Below, in pieces: positions 54,001 to 61,857 of a DNA stretch of 64,000 bases (position 1 is the first letter of the stretch; the number at the start of each line of letters is the position of its first letter). Source of the DNA: Cellulomonas fulva (GTDB taxonomy: Bacteria > Actinomycetota > Actinomycetes > Actinomycetales > Cellulomonadaceae). The notes under the pieces were generated by a model, which was not told the origin of the DNA, made no database searches, and saw nothing but the letters and a program-made list of their open reading frames with translations. The translations under genes and the position numbers were made by a program. The stretch spans positions 372,001 to 436,000 of the forward strand of contig NZ_JAHBOH010000002.1 of assembly GCF_018531375.1 (NCBI RefSeq). Reading direction: 5' to 3'.

Positions 54001-54866
54001 AGCGCGCGTTCCTCGGCAACTCGGGGATGATCGCGCCGGGCCGGACGGTCCCGAAGCGCAGCCTCGTCGCGGTGCTGTCCGCGACGCCGGAGAAGGCGAA
54101 GGCTGGCTCGTCGTGGCTGGGCTCGCCCCCCGTGCGGCTGCGGCGTGCCAGCGCCGAGGTCGACCAGGGGCTGACGTTCGAGCCGCCCGCGCGGCTGCGC
54201 GTGGCACGCGCGCTCGTCGAGGTGTGCCGGTTCGCGTCGGTGTGCGCCACGTTCGCGCTCGGGACCGCCGTGCTCGTCGCGCTGGCGGGCGTGGTGGACC
54301 GGTTCGGGACGCTCGCGGCGGCGCTGCTGTCGGGGCTCGTCGTGCTCGCCGCGGCCGCGGTCGCGTGCGTGCTCGCCACCGCGGCGAAGTGGCTGCTCGT
54401 GGGCCGGCTGCGGGCGGGCGACCACCCGCTGTGGAGCTCGTTCATCTGGCGCAACGAGCTCGCCGACACGTTCGTGGAGTACGTCGCGGTGCCCTGGCTG
54501 GGGCCGGCCACCGCGGGCTCGCCCGCGCTCGTGCTGTGGCTGCGGACGCTCGGCGCGCGCATCGGCCGGGGCGTCTGGTGCGAGACCTACTGGCTGCCGG
54601 AGGCCGACCTGGTGCGGATCGGCGACGGCGCGAGCGTCAACCGGGGCTGCGTGCTGCAGACGCACCTGTTCCATGATCGGGTGATGAGCATGGACACGGT
54701 GACGGTCGGGACCGGTGCGGGGATCGGTCCGCACGGGGTGGTGCTGCCCGCGGCGGCGCTCGGTGACGGGTCCCGCGTGGGGCCGGCGTCGCTGGTGCTG
54801 CGCGGCGAGCACATCCCCGCGGGGACGCGGTGGACGGGCAACCCCGTCGCTCCGGTCGCGGGATGA
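51030..54866 (+). CDS. Pls/PosA-family membrane non-ribosomal peptide synthetase
   Basis: This ~1278-residue protein is an NRPS of the poly-amino-acid synthetase type. An adenylation domain (about 15-470) shows FTSGSTGTPKGV (143), NTYGPTEATV (279), YRSGDLV (362) and VKIGGRRIELGEVD (385). A peptidyl-carrier site follows in DDDFFASGGGSLLAAQ (Ser about 527). From about 585 the protein alternates membrane helices with three left-handed beta-helix blocks (about 703, 936 and 1173), the TIGR02353-type terminal region seen in epsilon-poly-L-lysine synthetase. It likely makes an isopeptide-linked homopolymer or amide at the membrane; the monomer is unknown. TTG 51030 is the first standard start; an AUC at 50961 has a better ribosome binding site. 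The M1 peptidase gene overlaps its stop. Confidence 0.85.
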   Translation: MLRAHLAPPARTLVDVLAATVARYPDAPALDDGSTVLTYRELARAVEVGAQGLAVAGVGPGDRVGVRIPSGTVELYVAILAVLAAGAAYVPVDVDDPDERARTVFREARVARVLTQGDLATRPPARQTQVRPPALDDDAWIIFTSGSTGTPKGVAVTHRSAAAFVDAEARLFLQREPLAPGDRVLAGLSVAFDASCEEMWLAWAHGACLVPAPRALVRTGMDLGPWLVAQRVTVVSTVPTLAGLWRAEELAAVRLLIFGGEACPPELAARLVGAGREVWNTYGPTEATVVACAALMTGEGPVRIGHALDGWDLAVVGADGVPVEPGGTGELVIGGVGLARYLDAAKDAEKYAPAPALGWDRAYRSGDLVRDEPEGLVFVGRADDQVKIGGRRIELGEVDAALAALPGVGGAAAAVRRAPSGSALLVGYLAPVAGATIDLEDARTRLRGELPAALVPLLAVVETIPTRGSGKVDRDALPWPLEQAAASDEPVAGLTPTQEWVARRWTSVLGAAVQGPDDDFFASGGGSLLAAQLVSALRERYPTATVADVYENPRLADLARRLEELEPVVGGDEVPAAPVPTSTQALQWVLAAPLAALVGLRWLTWLLAALGVARAVGWAGWLPEVAGLWWWVAAGWLALISPLGRMGSTVLVARVLLRGVRPGRYRRGGSVHLRLWFVESWAAAAGAGNLSCAPWTAVYARALGAKVGRDVDLHAFPPVTGLLTLGDGCAVEPEVDLSGHWIDGDVLHLGRVRIDKRATVGTRSTLAPGVRVGQGAEIAAGSAVLGSVPPGELWTGSPATFEGPAREHWPSARAPRGRAWPAVYGATAGAIAALPVLAAACGLAVVAAFARDTSSWGEAAGRLLLASPLGALVLLVVLAAATLAGARLLGLGVREGYHAVRSRTGWQVWATLRLMDDARTTLFPLYSSSLTPAWLRALGADVGRDVEASTVLLLPTMTSVGDGAFLADDTLVGSYELGHGWLRIEPARIGKRAFLGNSGMIAPGRTVPKRSLVAVLSATPEKAKAGSSWLGSPPVRLRRASAEVDQGLTFEPPARLRVARALVEVCRFASVCATFALGTAVLVALAGVVDRFGTLAAALLSGLVVLAAAAVACVLATAAKWLLVGRLRAGDHPLWSSFIWRNELADTFVEYVAVPWLGPATAGSPALVLWLRTLGARIGRGVWCETYWLPEADLVRIGDGASVNRGCVLQTHLFHDRVMSMDTVTVGTGAGIGPHGVVLPAAALGDGSRVGPASLVLRGEHIPAGTRWTGNPVAPVAG

Positions 54867-56248
54867 GCACGGGGAGCACAGTGCGCACAGCGAGCACAGC
54901 GAGCACAGCGAGCACAGCGAGCACATCGAGCACGGTCAGCGCGGTCGACCCGTACCTGCCCGGCCGCGTCGACGGCGGGCTGGACGTCGCGCGGTACGAG
55001 CTCGAGCTCGACTACCGCGTCGCGGGCAACCGCCTGTCCGGCCGCGCCCGCGTCCACGCGCGCGCCACGCACGCGCTGGACCGGCTGTCGCTGGACCTGG
55101 TGCGGCTGCGGGTGGGCGAGGTGCTCGTCGACGGCCGCAGGCCCGCGCGCTGGACCCACCGCGACGGGCGCCTGGACGTCCGCCTGGCCCGGCCGGTGGC
55201 CGCGGGCGCCACGCTCGTCGTCGACGTCGCCTACGCCGGTCACCCGCAGCCGCGCCGCGGCCCGTGGGGCGAGGTGGGCTGGGAGGAGCTCGAGGACGGC
55301 GTGATCGTCGCCGGCCAGCCGGACGGCGCCCCGTCCTGGTTCCCCTGCCACGACCACCCCGGCGACAAGGCGAGCTTCTCGATCGCGATGACCACGGACC
55401 CGGGGTACGAGGTCGCGTGCAACGGGCGGCTGGTGGCGCGCACGGTGCGGTCCAGCCGGGTCCGGTGGCAGTTCGAGCACGACGAGCCGACCGCGCCGTA
55501 CCTCGCGACGGTCCAGGTCGGCCGGTACACGCGATCCACGCTCGTCGGCGGTCCCGTGCCGCAGCACGTGGTGGCGCCGCCCGCGCTCGCCGCTCGCGTG
55601 GCGCACGACCTGGCTCGCCAGCCGCAGATGATGGACCTCTTCGTCGAGTGCTTCGGGCCCTACCCGTTCGACGAGTACACCGTCGTGGTCACCGCGGACG
55701 TGCTCGAGATCCCGCTCGAGGCGCACGGCATGAGCGTCTTCGGGTCCAACCACGTGGACGGCCGGCGGGGCGCCGAGCGCCTGGTGGCGCACGAGCTCGC
55801 GCACCAGTGGTTCGGCAACAGCGTGACCGTCCGGCGCTGGCAGGACATCTGGCTGCACGAGGGGTTCGCCTGCTACGCCGAGTGGCTGTGGTCGCAGGCC
55901 TCGGGCGGACCGACCGCCGACGAGCGGGCGCGCGCCGCCCACGCCCGCCTCGCCGCCGCGCCGCAGGACCTCCTGGTCGGCGACCCCGGGCGCGAGCGGA
56001 TGTTCGACGACCGGGTGTACAAGCGCGGGGCGCTCACGCTGCACGCCCTGCGGCTGGCCGCGGGCGACGCGACGTTCTTCGGGCTGCTGCGGGCGTGGAG
56101 CGCGCGGCACCGGTTCGGCACCGTGGTGACGGCGGACCTGGTCGCCGAGGCCGAGGCGGCGGTGGGGCGGCCGCTCGGCGACCTGTTCGACGCGTGGCTG
56201 CACACCGCGGCGCTGCCGGCGCTGGGCGACCGGGCGCACTCCGCCTGA
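54863..56248 (+). CDS. M1 family metallopeptidase, coupled to the Pls-like synthetase
   Basis: This 461-residue M1 peptidase is short: N-terminal beta domain and catalytic domain, without the long C-terminal helical domain. The zinc motif is HELAHQWFGNSVTVRRW, with the Glu ligand in WLHEGFACYAEW. The usual GAMEN motif is replaced by AHGMSVFGSN, suggesting altered substrate anchoring. Residues 5-25 are a Thr/Ala/Ser repeat (TAST), encoded by a 9-base tandem array. The ATG overlaps the synthetase stop (ATGA). In Streptomyces albulus the epsilon-poly-L-lysine synthetase gene is followed by an M1-type polymer-degrading peptidase gene, so the same pairing is inferred here. Confidence 0.88.
   Translation: MSTGSTVRTASTASTASTASTSSTVSAVDPYLPGRVDGGLDVARYELELDYRVAGNRLSGRARVHARATHALDRLSLDLVRLRVGEVLVDGRRPARWTHRDGRLDVRLARPVAAGATLVVDVAYAGHPQPRRGPWGEVGWEELEDGVIVAGQPDGAPSWFPCHDHPGDKASFSIAMTTDPGYEVACNGRLVARTVRSSRVRWQFEHDEPTAPYLATVQVGRYTRSTLVGGPVPQHVVAPPALAARVAHDLARQPQMMDLFVECFGPYPFDEYTVVVTADVLEIPLEAHGMSVFGSNHVDGRRGAERLVAHELAHQWFGNSVTVRRWQDIWLHEGFACYAEWLWSQASGGPTADERARAAHARLAAAPQDLLVGDPGRERMFDDRVYKRGALTLHALRLAAGDATFFGLLRAWSARHRFGTVVTADLVAEAEAAVGRPLGDLFDAWLHTAALPALGDRAHSA
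54885..54932 (+). repeat. 9-base in-frame tandem repeat in the M1 peptidase N-terminus
   Basis: About five copies of AGCACAGCG-type 9-mers encode repeated Thr-Ala-Ser. The array stays in frame, so copy number could vary without loss of the protein. Confidence 0.8.
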
Positions 56249-56285
56249 CGACGTCGCCCGGCCGGTCCGGTCGTACCAGCCGGTG

Positions 56286-56363
56286 CGCCACCCGGACGCA
56301 CCATCCGGACGCCCCACCCGGACGCGCCATCCGGGCGCGCCATCCGGACACGCCATCCGGGCG
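56286..56363. repeat. Six-copy 13-base tandem array between the M1 peptidase and F420 genes
   Basis: Six consecutive 13-base units of the form CGCCATCCGGACG (first 56286-56298, last 56351-56363) differ by one to three bases. No promoter or hairpin is embedded in an obvious way. The remaining spacer to 56472 holds a TTAGGGT motif near 56411 that may be a -10. Confidence 0.85.
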
Positions 56364-56472
56364 CACCACCGGCCGGCACGGCCCCGACCTCCCGTGCGGC
56401 GCGCACGGGGTTAGGGTCGAGCGACGAGCAGGACGACGAGCGGTGCGCGAGCACAGGGACGAGGGACGCTGC

Positions 56473-57513
56473 GTGGCGGGGACGACGGATGGTGTGGGGT
56501 CGGGAGTGACCGCGGCCGGTCTGACGGTCGGGTACGCGGCGATGCTCGAGCAGTTCCACCCGACGGAGGCGGTCGAGCTCTCGGCGTACGCCGAGCAGCA
56601 CGGCTTCTCCGGGGTGATGGCCGCCGACCACTTCCAGCCCTGGGTGCCCGCGCAGGGCCAGGCGAGCTTCGTCTGGAACGTGCTGACCGCGGTCGGCGAG
56701 CGGACGACGGGCGACATGGGGCCGGGCGTCACCGCGCCGACGTTCCGCTGGCACCCCGCGATGGTCGCCCAGGCGAGCGCGACCCTGGCCGCCATGTACC
56801 CGGGGCGGCACTGGCTCGGGCTCGGCTCGGGCGAGGCGCTCAACGAGCACATCACCGGCCAGTACTGGCCGGAGGCGCCCGAGCGCATCAACCGGATGTT
56901 CGAGGCCATCGACATCATCAAGAAGCTCTTCCACGGCTCGCTCGCCGGCAAGGACGTCAAGCACCGCGGCGACTTCTACACGATGGAGTCGACCCGGCTG
57001 TGGACCATGCCGGAGGAGGCGCCGCCGATCCTCGTCGCGACCGCCGGACCCATCACGGCCAAGCGCGCCGGGCGCCACGCCGACGGCCTCATCACCGTGG
57101 GGGCCCCGCTCGAGAAGATCGAAGGGCTGTTCGGCCGGTTCCACGAGGGCGTGCGCGAGTCCGGGCGGGACCCCGAGTCGCTGCCCAAGGTGCTGCAGGT
57201 GCACATGTCCTGGGCCGCCACCGACGAGGAGGCGCTCGCGAACGCGATGCACGAGTGGCCCAACGGCGGCATGAAGTTCCCGAAGGCGGACATCCGCTCG
57301 CCGTTCGAGTTCGAGCAGATGGCCAAGCTGGTCCGGCCGGAGGACTTCGAGGGGCGCATGGTCATCTCCAGCGACCCGGACAAGCACCGCGCCGAGATCC
57401 AGAAGTACGTCGACCTCGGGTTCGACCGCATCTACCTGCACAACGTGGGGCGCAACCAGCGCGAGTGGATCGAGACCTTCGGCGAGCACGTGCTGCCGAA
57501 GCTCGTCCGGTGA
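56473..57513 (+). CDS. F420-dependent oxidoreductase, glucose-6-phosphate dehydrogenase-like family
   Basis: This 346-residue LLM-fold enzyme belongs to the F420-dependent G6PDH-like group (TIGR03557 type). It shows [20 protein letters not shown], the active-site region [20 protein letters not shown] with conserved His and Trp, and [19 protein letters not shown], then [12 protein letters not shown]. It should transfer hydride between F420 and an alcohol or sugar phosphate. True Fgd activity needs specific phosphate-binding residues that cannot be confirmed by eye. GTG 56473 has GAGGGA six bases upstream. Its stop overlaps the cofE start (GTGA), so the two are translationally coupled. Confidence 0.85.
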   Translation: MAGTTDGVGSGVTAAGLTVGYAAMLEQFHPTEAVELSAYAEQHGFSGVMAADHFQPWVPAQGQASFVWNVLTAVGERTTGDMGPGVTAPTFRWHPAMVAQASATLAAMYPGRHWLGLGSGEALNEHITGQYWPEAPERINRMFEAIDIIKKLFHGSLAGKDVKHRGDFYTMESTRLWTMPEEAPPILVATAGPITAKRAGRHADGLITVGAPLEKIEGLFGRFHEGVRESGRDPESLPKVLQVHMSWAATDEEALANAMHEWPNGGMKFPKADIRSPFEFEQMAKLVRPEDFEGRMVISSDPDKHRAEIQKYVDLGFDRIYLHNVGRNQREWIETFGEHVLPKLVR

Positions 57514-58313
57514 CCGAGCTGCGGGTCTGGGCGCCGGACGGGCTGCGGGAGGTCGTCCCGGGCGACGACCTGGTCGCGCTGCTCGTCGGGCTCCTGGCCG
57601 ACGACGCGCGGGCGCACCCGGACCGCGCGCTCGCGGACGGCGACCTGCTCGTCCTGACGTCGAAGGTCGTGTCCAAGGCGGAGGGTCGCGTGGTCGCGGC
57701 CGACGACCGCGAGCAGGCGATCACCGACGAGACGGTGCGGGTGGTCGCCACGCGCGAGCACCCCGGCGGGGTGACCCGCATCGTCGAGAACCGGCTCGGC
57801 CTGGTCATGGCCGCGGCCGGGGTGGACGCGAGCAACACCCCGCAGGGCACCGTCCTGCTGCTGCCCGTCGACCCCGACGCCAGTGCCCGCGCGCTGCGGG
57901 CGGGCGTCGCCGCGGCGTTCGGCGTGCGCGTCGGTGTGCTGGTCACGGACACCGCCGGGCGGCCGTGGCGGGACGGCGTCACCGACATCGCCATCGGCGC
58001 CGCCGGTGTGCGCGTGCTCGACGACCTGCGCGGCGAGACCGACTCGCACGGCCGACCGCTGACCATGACCGTGACGGCGGTGGCCGACGAGGTCGCCGCG
58101 GCTGCCGAGCTGGTCAAGGGCAAGGCGGCGGGCCGCCCGCTCGCGGTGGTGCGTGGCCTGGCCGACCACGTCCTCGACGAGGACGGGCCGGGCGCGCGCG
58201 TGCTGGTCCGGCTCGGGGAGCAGGACATGTTCCGGCAGGGCAGCGCCGAGGCGTACGCGCAGGGCTGGAAGGACGCGCTCGGCGAGCAGGGCGGCGACGA
58301 GCCGACGGGCTAG
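57510..58313 (+). CDS. cofE: Coenzyme F420-0:L-glutamate ligase
   Basis: CofE adds glutamates to F420-0 to give the polyglutamylated cofactor, using GTP and divalent cations. The 267-residue protein has the family blocks [59 protein letters not shown] and [20 protein letters not shown]. The last block holds metal-binding acidic residues. It is the single-domain form, without the nitroreductase-like C-terminal domain of mycobacterial FbiB. The start GTG 57510 overlaps the stop of the F420-dependent dehydrogenase. Such tight coupling to a consumer of the cofactor supports a shared F420 role. Confidence 0.93.
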   Translation: MTELRVWAPDGLREVVPGDDLVALLVGLLADDARAHPDRALADGDLLVLTSKVVSKAEGRVVAADDREQAITDETVRVVATREHPGGVTRIVENRLGLVMAAAGVDASNTPQGTVLLLPVDPDASARALRAGVAAAFGVRVGVLVTDTAGRPWRDGVTDIAIGAAGVRVLDDLRGETDSHGRPLTMTVTAVADEVAAAAELVKGKAAGRPLAVVRGLADHVLDEDGPGARVLVRLGEQDMFRQGSAEAYAQGWKDALGEQGGDEPTG

Positions 58314-58324
58314 GTGCGCGCTCG

Positions 58325-58648
58325 TCACGCGTCCGCGGGCTCGATGACGACCGCGGTCCCGTAGACGCAGACCTCGCGGAACTCGCCGACCTCGCCCACG
58401 TCGTGCCGCATCCCGACGACCGCGTTCGCACCCCGCTGCACCGCCTCGTGGACCATGCGGGCGATCGCCTCGCGCCGGGTGGCGTAGAGGACCTGGGTGA
58501 GGTCGGGCAGCTCGTCGCGCGCGGACGCGCCGAACGAGCCGGCGAAGGTGATGCCCGCACGGACGTTGACGCTCGTGACGCCCAGCACCTCGCCGAGGGT
58601 CGTGCGGATGCGGTGGCCTGCGACGGTCTCGGTGGTCACGACGATCAT
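58325..58648 (-). CDS. YbjQ family protein (UPF0145)
   Basis: This 107-residue protein is a small pentameric YbjQ-family protein. It shows the N-terminal strand MIVVTTETVAGHRI, the helix VNVRAGITFAGSFGASARDE and the C-terminal pattern AVQRGANAVVGMRHDVGE. Family members are cytoplasmic with no settled function; some annotations suggest heavy-metal binding. ATG 58648 has a CAGGCT hexamer six bases upstream, with no Shine-Dalgarno. It ends 11 bases from the convergent cofE stop. Confidence 0.9.
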   Translation of the reverse strand: MIVVTTETVAGHRIRTTLGEVLGVTSVNVRAGITFAGSFGASARDELPDLTQVLYATRREAIARMVHEAVQRGANAVVGMRHDVGEVGEFREVCVYGTAVVIEPADA

Positions 58649-58654
58649 GCGTCG

Positions 58655-58660
58655 AGCCTG
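58655..58660 (-). promoter_or_regulatory. -10-like element of the YbjQ gene
   Basis: CAGGCT on the minus strand ends six bases before ATG 58648. It lies close to the divergent element at 58702-58707. Confidence 0.45.
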
Positions 58661-58701
58661 TCATCGCGGCGCGCGACCTGCGGCGACGCCGCGCCGTAGG
58701 C

Positions 58702-58707
58702 GACGAT
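58702..58707 (+). promoter_or_regulatory. -10-like element of the GH3 gene
   Basis: GACGAT ends six bases before GTG 58714, on the opposite strand to the YbjQ element. Confidence 0.35.
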
Positions 58708-58713
58708 GGCCGG

Positions 58714-59934
58714 GTGACCCGGGTGCAGAGGTGGGCGATGGCCGGCGCGGTGGTGCTGGTGTGCGTGGCGGTGACCTTCGCCGCGGTGGTGCTGGCGCGG
58801 GACGCGGGTGGGCCGTCGCCGGCCGCGTCGGGCGGCACCACGAGCGGCGCGCCGAGCCCGGTCGCGACGCCGAGCCCGGACCCGACGCCCACCCCCACGT
58901 CGGACCCGACCGATCCCGACGACGGCTGGACCCTCGAGCAGAAGGTCGGCCAGCTGTTCATGGTCGGCGTCGACGTCACCGACCCGGCCGACGTCAGCCG
59001 GTCGTCGATCGTCGACGAGCACGTCGGGAACGTCTTCCTGCACGGGCGCACGCAGGCGGGTGCCGACGCGGTCGCGGCGCTCGTCGCGCGCTACACCGCG
59101 CTCGTCGGGCCGGAGACGACCAACGACGTCCCCCTGCTGGTCGCGACCGACCAGGAGGGCGGCACCGTGCAGGTGCTGCGCGGCCCAGGGTTCGCCGACA
59201 TCCCGGCGGCCACCGAGCAGGCCACCTGGGACCCCGCGGAACTGCGTGAGCAGGCGGGCGCGTGGGGCCGGCAGCTCGCGGGCGTCGGGGTCGACCTCGA
59301 CCTGGCGCCGGTGATGGACCTGGTGCCGCCCGGCACCGAGCAGGACAACCCGCCCGTCGGTGCGCTCGGCCGCAACTACGGCACGACCGCGGCGTCGGTC
59401 ACGGCGCACGCGAACGCGTTCGCCGTCGGCCTGCGGGACGCGGGCGTCGCGTCGTCGATCAAGCACTTCCCGGGCCTCGGCCACGTCACCGCGAACACCG
59501 ACACCACTGCCGGGGTCACCGACGACGTCACGACGAGCGACGGGCCCGAGGTGCAGGTCTTCGCCGCGGGGATCGCCGCGGGCGCCGAGTCGGTCATGGT
59601 CTCGACGGCGGTCTACAGCCTGATCGACCCCGGCGCCCCGGCGGCGTTCTCGAGCGCGGTGGTCGGCGGCCTCCTGCGCGGCCGGCTCGGGTTCGACGGC
59701 CTGGTCATCACCGACGACCTCTCGGGCGCCGAGCAGGTCGCGGCGTGGTCCCCGGCGGACCGGGCGATCGCCGCGATCGCCGCCGGCGTCGACGTCGTGC
59801 TGGTCTCGAAGGTGCCGGACGTCGCACCGGAGATGGTGCGGGCCGTCGTCCATCAGGCCCAGGTGGACCCGGACTTCGCCGCCCAGGTCGACGCCGCGTT
59901 CCAGCGCGTGCTCGCGGCCAAGGCGGCGCTGTAG
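58714..59934 (+). CDS. Glycoside hydrolase family 3 (NagZ/LpqI-like beta-N-acetylhexosaminidase)
   Basis: This 406-residue GH3 enzyme is anchored by one N-terminal hydrophobic segment (about residues 8-28) and a Pro/Ser/Thr linker, so it acts outside the membrane on cell-wall muropeptides. The barrel has VGQLFMVGV, TDQEGGTVQVL with sugar-binding residues, KHFPGLGHVTANTD and the nucleophile loop LVITDDLSGAE. Classical NagZ has a Ser-His dyad after the KHFPG motif; here that region reads NTDTTAG, closer to mycobacterial LpqI. GTG 58714 follows GACGAT by six bases. It converges with a small lipoprotein gene. Confidence 0.88.
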   Translation: MTRVQRWAMAGAVVLVCVAVTFAAVVLARDAGGPSPAASGGTTSGAPSPVATPSPDPTPTPTSDPTDPDDGWTLEQKVGQLFMVGVDVTDPADVSRSSIVDEHVGNVFLHGRTQAGADAVAALVARYTALVGPETTNDVPLLVATDQEGGTVQVLRGPGFADIPAATEQATWDPAELREQAGAWGRQLAGVGVDLDLAPVMDLVPPGTEQDNPPVGALGRNYGTTAASVTAHANAFAVGLRDAGVASSIKHFPGLGHVTANTDTTAGVTDDVTTSDGPEVQVFAAGIAAGAESVMVSTAVYSLIDPGAPAAFSSAVVGGLLRGRLGFDGLVITDDLSGAEQVAAWSPADRAIAAIAAGVDVVLVSKVPDVAPEMVRAVVHQAQVDPDFAAQVDAAFQRVLAAKAAL

Positions 59935-59941
59935 CGAGCCG

Positions 59942-60430
59942 TCAGGCGTCGACGTGCTCGAACGACGCGGCGTCGAAGAACGCCACGGGCGCGCCCGTGG
60001 CCTCGCAGTACCCGACGAGGCTGCCGACCTTGCCGCCCTCGTCGTCGCTGGTCAGCGGGACCGACGCGGAGTCGACGACGCCGTTGGCCGTGAACGCGTC
60101 CCCGTGCGCGCCGGCGACGGCGAGCACGAACCCGTTGCTCAGCTCGACCTCGTACCGGTCCAGGTCGTCGCCGTCCTGCTCGACGCGCGTGCCCTCCGGC
60201 CACAGCGGCACGTGCTCGGTCCCGTCGATCTCGACGTTCACGCAGCCGTTGTCGCGCAGCACCAGGCGCGCGGCGACCACCGCGCTCTCGGCGGTGAAGT
60301 GCGCGGTCGCGTCCTCGCGCAGGTCGGTCACCTCGACGTGCCCGTAGCCGGCCGTGTCGTCCTCGGAGGCCCCGCACGACGAGACGAGCAGCGCCGCCCC
60401 CAGCGCGGCGAGCACGAGTTCCGGGCGCAC
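59942..60430 (-). CDS. Small lipoprotein, unknown function
   Basis: This 162-residue protein has a lipoprotein signal with lipobox LLVSSC (Cys about residue 19). The mature part is acidic, starts with SEDDTAGYG, and has two further Cys (GCVNVEI and GYCEATG) that may form a disulfide. The beta-rich pattern ATAHFTAESAVVAARLVLRD is not assigned to a family. GTG 60430 lies one base after the stop of the HhH-GPD gene, so the two are likely co-transcribed although functionally unrelated in appearance. Confidence 0.75.
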   Translation of the reverse strand: MRPELVLAALGAALLVSSCGASEDDTAGYGHVEVTDLREDATAHFTAESAVVAARLVLRDNGCVNVEIDGTEHVPLWPEGTRVEQDGDDLDRYEVELSNGFVLAVAGAHGDAFTANGVVDSASVPLTSDDEGGKVGSLVGYCEATGAPVAFFDAASFEHVDA

Positions 60431-60431
60431 G

Positions 60432-61001
60432 TCAGCCCGCCTTCGCGGCGGCCTTGGCGGCTTTCTTGGTCTCGCGCACCTGACCCAGCGACACCGCGTC
60501 GGTGACGTCCGCGATGGACCGCCGCGAGCCCTCCTCGCCGTACGCGCCGGCGGCCTCGCGCCAGCCGGCGGGCTGCACGCCGCGCTGCTTGCCCAGCAGC
60601 GCCAGGAAGATCCTCGCCTTCTGCTCGCCGAAGCCCGGCAGCGCGCGCAGCCGCGTGAGGACGGTCGCCGCGTCGGGGTCGCCCTCGGTCCACATCCGCG
60701 TCACGTCCCCGTCGTACTCGTCGACCACCGCGCGGGCGACCGCCTGGATGCGCGTCGCCATCGAGCCGGGGTACCGGTGCACGGCCGGGGGAGTCGCGCA
60801 CAGCGCCGCGAACGACTCGGGGTCGGTGTCGGCCACGGCCGCGGGCGCCAGCGTCCCGAGGCGGTCCAGGATCTTGGCGGGGCCTGCGAACGCCGCCTCC
60901 ATCGGGTACTGCTGGTCCAGCAGCATGCCGAGCAGGAGCGCGAACGGGTCGGAGTCGAGCAGCGCGTCCGCGGCGGCGTCGCCGGTCATCCAGAGCGTCA
61001 T
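60432..61001 (-). CDS. HhH-GPD family base-excision repair protein
   Basis: This 189-residue protein has the HhH-GPD helical fold of DNA glycosylases: LLLGMLLDQQYPMEAAFAGP, the helix-hairpin-helix LRALPGFGEQKARIFLALLG, then the C-terminal helix region VSLGQVRETKKAAKAAAKAG. It lacks the four-Cys Fe-S cluster of Nth and MutY. The catalytic Asp is not obvious because the segment after the hairpin is divergent, so the lesion is unknown. ATG 61001 follows CAGGAT by six bases. It lies 43 bases downstream of the ABC importer genes on the same strand. Confidence 0.87.
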   Translation of the reverse strand: MTLWMTGDAAADALLDSDPFALLLGMLLDQQYPMEAAFAGPAKILDRLGTLAPAAVADTDPESFAALCATPPAVHRYPGSMATRIQAVARAVVDEYDGDVTRMWTEGDPDAATVLTRLRALPGFGEQKARIFLALLGKQRGVQPAGWREAAGAYGEEGSRRSIADVTDAVSLGQVRETKKAAKAAAKAG

Positions 61002-61007
61002 GCGTCC

Positions 61008-61013
61008 ATCCTG
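61008..61013 (-). promoter_or_regulatory. -10-like element of the HhH-GPD gene
   Basis: CAGGAT on the minus strand ends six bases before ATG 61001, identical in sequence and spacing to malQ and rpiB. Confidence 0.5.
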
Positions 61014-61044
61014 CCTTGCGCTGTGGCGAGCCGGGAGGTCCGCG

Positions 61045-61857
61045 TCATGCCTCGTCGGGGGAGAGCGCGATGACCGGGTGGCCGGTGCGGGGGTGGGTGA
61101 GCACCTCGGCGTCGACGTCGTAGACCTCGCGCAGCAGCGCGGGCGTGAGCACGTCGGCGGGGGCGCCGGCGGCGACCAGGCGACCGTCGGACAGCACCAG
61201 CACGTGGCGGCAGAAGGCGGCCGCGAGGTTGAGGTCGTGCAGCGCGGCGATCGTGGTCACGCCGAGGCCGCGGACGAACGCCAGCAGGGAGAGCTGGGCG
61301 GACACGTCGAGGTGGTTCGTCGGCTCGTCGAGCAGCAGCAGCTCGGGCTCCTGGGCGAGCGCGCGGGCGACGTGCACGCGCTGCCGCTCGCCGCCGGACA
61401 GCGTCGCCCACGTGCGTTCGGCCAGGTGCTCGGCGCTCGCGGCGGACAGCGCGCGGTCGACGGCGCGCTCGTCGGGGTCCGAGCCCCACAGCGTCCGGTA
61501 GGGGATGCGGCCGAGCGCGACCGCCTCACGCACCGTCAGCGGGACGCTCGCGCTGGACTCCTGCTCGAGCAGCGCGACGCGGCGCGCTCGTCGTCGCCGG
61601 TCGAGCGTGTGCACGGGCACCTGCCGAGGCGCGGGCACGGGGCCTGACGACCCGCCCGGGTGCTCGTCGTCCGGGACGAGCACCGCTCCCGCACCTGGCG
61701 GGAGCAGCCCGGCGACCAGCCGGAGCAGGGTCGTCTTGCCCGCGCCGTTGGGTCCGAGCAGCCCGGTCAGCGCGCCGGGCGGGGGAGTGGCGTCGACCCC
61801 GTCGACCACCCAGCGGCCGCCCAGGCGCGCCCCGACGCCCTCGATCCTCAGCTCCAC
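61045..61857 (-). CDS. ABC importer ATPase, F420-0/iron-siderophore type
   Basis: This 270-residue ABC ATPase has Walker A GPNGAGKT (about residue 35), the signature LSGGERQRVHVARAL, Walker B LLLLDEPTNHLD and the switch His in AALHDLNLAAAFC. Its sequence matches the FepC-like group serving FecCD permeases. A putative F420-0 importer subgroup is described in actinobacteria that also have cofE, and the cofE gene is 2.7 kb away. The ATG overlaps the permease stop by ten bases. A Pro/Gly-rich insert of about 25 residues follows the P-loop region. The substrate remains a proposal. Confidence 0.9.
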   Translation of the reverse strand: MELRIEGVGARLGGRWVVDGVDATPPPGALTGLLGPNGAGKTTLLRLVAGLLPPGAGAVLVPDDEHPGGSSGPVPAPRQVPVHTLDRRRRARRVALLEQESSASVPLTVREAVALGRIPYRTLWGSDPDERAVDRALSAASAEHLAERTWATLSGGERQRVHVARALAQEPELLLLDEPTNHLDVSAQLSLLAFVRGLGVTTIAALHDLNLAAAFCRHVLVLSDGRLVAAGAPADVLTPALLREVYDVDAEVLTHPRTGHPVIALSPDEA

